A stretch of 64,000 nucleotides of DNA from DATEJJ01 sp039649115 (GTDB lineage: Bacteria > Actinomycetota > Actinomycetes > Mycobacteriales > Micromonosporaceae), in NCBI GenBank assembly GCA_039649115.1, contig JBBWZQ010000197.1, positions 3,985-67,984 of the forward strand, read 5' to 3'. Position 1 is the stretch's first letter. Each line of letters starts with the position of its first letter. Made by a program: the position numbers and the translations under genes. Of the stretch, positions 62,798 through 64,000 are shown piece by piece. A model generated the notes under the pieces. It had not been told where the DNA came from. It searched no databases and was given only the letters and a program-made list of their open reading frames with translations.

Positions 62798-63748
62798 TCA
62801 CAGGCCGGTACGGCGGCGGCGGAAGCACACATCCGTGGACCAACGGGCGAATCCGAGCTTACGGTACAGCGCAACCGCGCCCGGGTTCGCCTCGTCAACA
62901 TACAGCATCGCCTGGTCCAGCCCCTTCGCTCGCAGGTACCGCAGGCCGGCGAGGGTCAGCGCCGCACCCAGCCCGTGGCCCTGCGCGGCCGGGTCGACAC
63001 CCAGCACGTAGACCTCCCCGATCGGGTCGTGGTCGTGCTCCGGGCCGTCGCCGAGCGAGCCGTGCACCTTGGTCCAGTGGAAGCCGACGAGCCGCCCGTC
63101 ACGCTCGGCGAGGAGGAAGCCCGCGGGATCGAACCACGGCTCCGCCATCCGTACCCGAAGGTCGTCTATTGTCCACCGCCCCTGGTCAGGCAGGTCGGCG
63201 AAGGCCCTGGCATTGATGCGGACCCATGCCTCGCCATCCGCCTCCGGCCGGAACGGGCGCAGGGTGACGCCGGCGGGCAGCCGGGGCTCGTCGACCGGCG
63301 CGTCCAGCGGCCGCCGCATCTGCAGCAGCACCCGGGAGCGCTCGAAGCCGAGCGACAGCGCGAGCGCGGTGGCCGACGGGTGGTCGCCGTGTGCCCACAA
63401 TCGCAGCCGCCCGGCGGGGTCCTGCTCCTCGGCCGCGGCGGTCGCGGCCAGCACCAGGGCGCGGCCGAGGCCGCCCCGGCGGAACATGGGGTGCACGACG
63501 AGTTCGGCGCTCGCCCCCTCCACCAGGTCGGTCGTGTCCACGTGGGCGTAGCCGACCAGCGTGCCGCCATGCCTGATCAGCAGGTGTACCGCCGGAGCGT
63601 CGCCGCCGTGCCGCAGGTGCAGCACGACGTGCTCGGACAACGGGTCGGCCCCGTCCGCGTCACCGGCCGCCCGGGTCAGCGCGAAGACCTCGGCGACGTC
63701 GTCGCTCCCGAGATGGTCGGCCCGCAGTACCGCCGCGGTGGTGGGCAC
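62798..63748 (-). CDS. mshD: Mycothiol synthase (two GNAT domains)
   Basis: 316 residues. Two GNAT domains in tandem: the N-terminal one has VVHPMFRRGGLGRALVLAA, the C-terminal one GEVYVLGVDPAAQGHGLGAALTLAGLR, followed by MLYVDEANPGAVALYRKLGF. MshD acetylates Cys-GlcN-Ins to give mycothiol, the main actinobacterial thiol. GTG start. It lies next to a GlnR-like gene, the same adjacency as in mycobacteria. Confidence 0.94.
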   Translation of the reverse strand: MPTTAAVLRADHLGSDDVAEVFALTRAAGDADGADPLSEHVVLHLRHGGDAPAVHLLIRHGGTLVGYAHVDTTDLVEGASAELVVHPMFRRGGLGRALVLAATAAAEEQDPAGRLRLWAHGDHPSATALALSLGFERSRVLLQMRRPLDAPVDEPRLPAGVTLRPFRPEADGEAWVRINARAFADLPDQGRWTIDDLRVRMAEPWFDPAGFLLAERDGRLVGFHWTKVHGSLGDGPEHDHDPIGEVYVLGVDPAAQGHGLGAALTLAGLRYLRAKGLDQAMLYVDEANPGAVALYRKLGFARWSTDVCFRRRRTGL

Positions 63749-63773
63749 GCCCGCCGTTGCCGTGCGCTGCTCG

Positions 63774-64000
63774 CTACACCGTTGCGGACAACGAGCTCAC
63801 GTCCGCGATCACCGGCTCCGGCTCGGGCAGCGCGCGGCCCGACGGGACCACGAACTTGTACCCGACCTGGCGTACCGTGCCGATCATGGACTCGTACTCG
63901 GAGCCGAGCTTGGCCCGCAGGCGCCGGACGTGCACGTCGACGGTACGGGTGCCGCCGAAGTAGTCGTAGCCCCACACCTCGCGCAGCAACTGGTCGCGGG
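63774..64000 (-). CDS. glnR: GlnR-like response regulator, C-terminal DNA-binding domain (partial)
   Basis: C-terminal ~75 residues, cut by the right edge. Winged-helix OmpR-type output domain: LLREVWGYDYFGGTRTVDVH, VRRLRAKLGSEYESMIGTVR, QVGYKFVVPSG. This wording and the neighbouring mshD match GlnR, the actinobacterial nitrogen regulator. The receiver domain is outside the window, so its lack of the phosphorylation pocket cannot be checked. Confidence 0.75.
   Translation of the reverse strand, partial: RDQLLREVWGYDYFGGTRTVDVHVRRLRAKLGSEYESMIGTVRQVGYKFVVPSGRALPEPEPVIADVSSLSATV

Overview
This window is high-GC actinobacterial chromosome with many GTG and some TTG starts and tightly overlapping genes. 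A thymidylate kinase fused to an MFS-type membrane protein, mycothiol synthase, a CU044_5270-type protein, split LigD proteins and PHO boxes made of 11-bp GTTCA repeats together suggest a member of the Micromonosporaceae (Micromonospora/Actinoplanes/Dactylosporangium-like). The species cannot be named from the sequence alone. Only one tRNA gene was found, and there is no rRNA, CRISPR array, insertion sequence or prophage.

Left end, 1-7108: the most unusual part. Two compact operons diverge from a gap of about 13 bp. Leftward: a TerB_N/TerB/TerB_C protein, a BrxD-like (DUF2791) ATPase and an Lhr-like DEAD/DEAH helicase cut by the window edge. Rightward: an unrecognised protein, a DUF2791-like protein without a P-loop, and a second P-loop DUF2791-like ATPase. 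The parts resemble accessory components of BREX/Pgl, but no methylase, PglZ or BrxC is visible, so this looks like a separate and probably defence-related system. A 513-bp gene-free spacer with an AT-rich stretch separates it from ku.

7.6-24.3 kb: ku, an acyl-CoA ligase, an SRPBCC protein, a coiled-coil protein, tRNA-Thr(CGU), a membrane-linked metallophosphoesterase, a RicT/PSP1 protein and an LPXTG surface protein. Then comes a leftward replication operon (MFS-tmk fusion, holB, ybaB) that continues into two small WXG/EspC-like genes, followed by a PLP aldolase/racemase-fold enzyme, a TetR regulator and a lactone oxidase.

24.3-40.5 kb: topA, a lipoprotein, the H+-pyrophosphatase hppA, a STAS/anti-sigma ATPase pair, a compact Tad pilus operon (cpaE/ssd-like, tadA, tadB, tadC, a DUF4244 pilin candidate, tadE, tadG-like), then a decayed patch (frameshifted Nudix gene, GNAT remnant, orphan palindrome beside an AHSA1 gene), an ECF sigma factor with its CU044_5270 partner, and a secreted I36-like protein.

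40.7-51.8 kb: LigD as two separate proteins (ligase, then polymerase), which can be expected to act with the Ku encoded 33 kb away. Then membrane proteins (FUSC, PrsW, AI-2E family), a GroES-like protein, a DinG-type helicase, a Uma2 fragment, DUF402, HxlR and GNAT genes.

51.9-64 kb: a phosphate island. It holds ppk2, a DUF47/PhoU-like gene with a Pit transporter behind a three-unit PHO box, and pstSCAB behind a second PHO box. These are interleaved with an oxidoreductase, a thiolase, a Nudix gene and two small unknown genes. The window ends in mshD and the C-terminal part of a GlnR-like response regulator. With hppA, this region covers phosphate uptake, polyphosphate use and pyrophosphate turnover.
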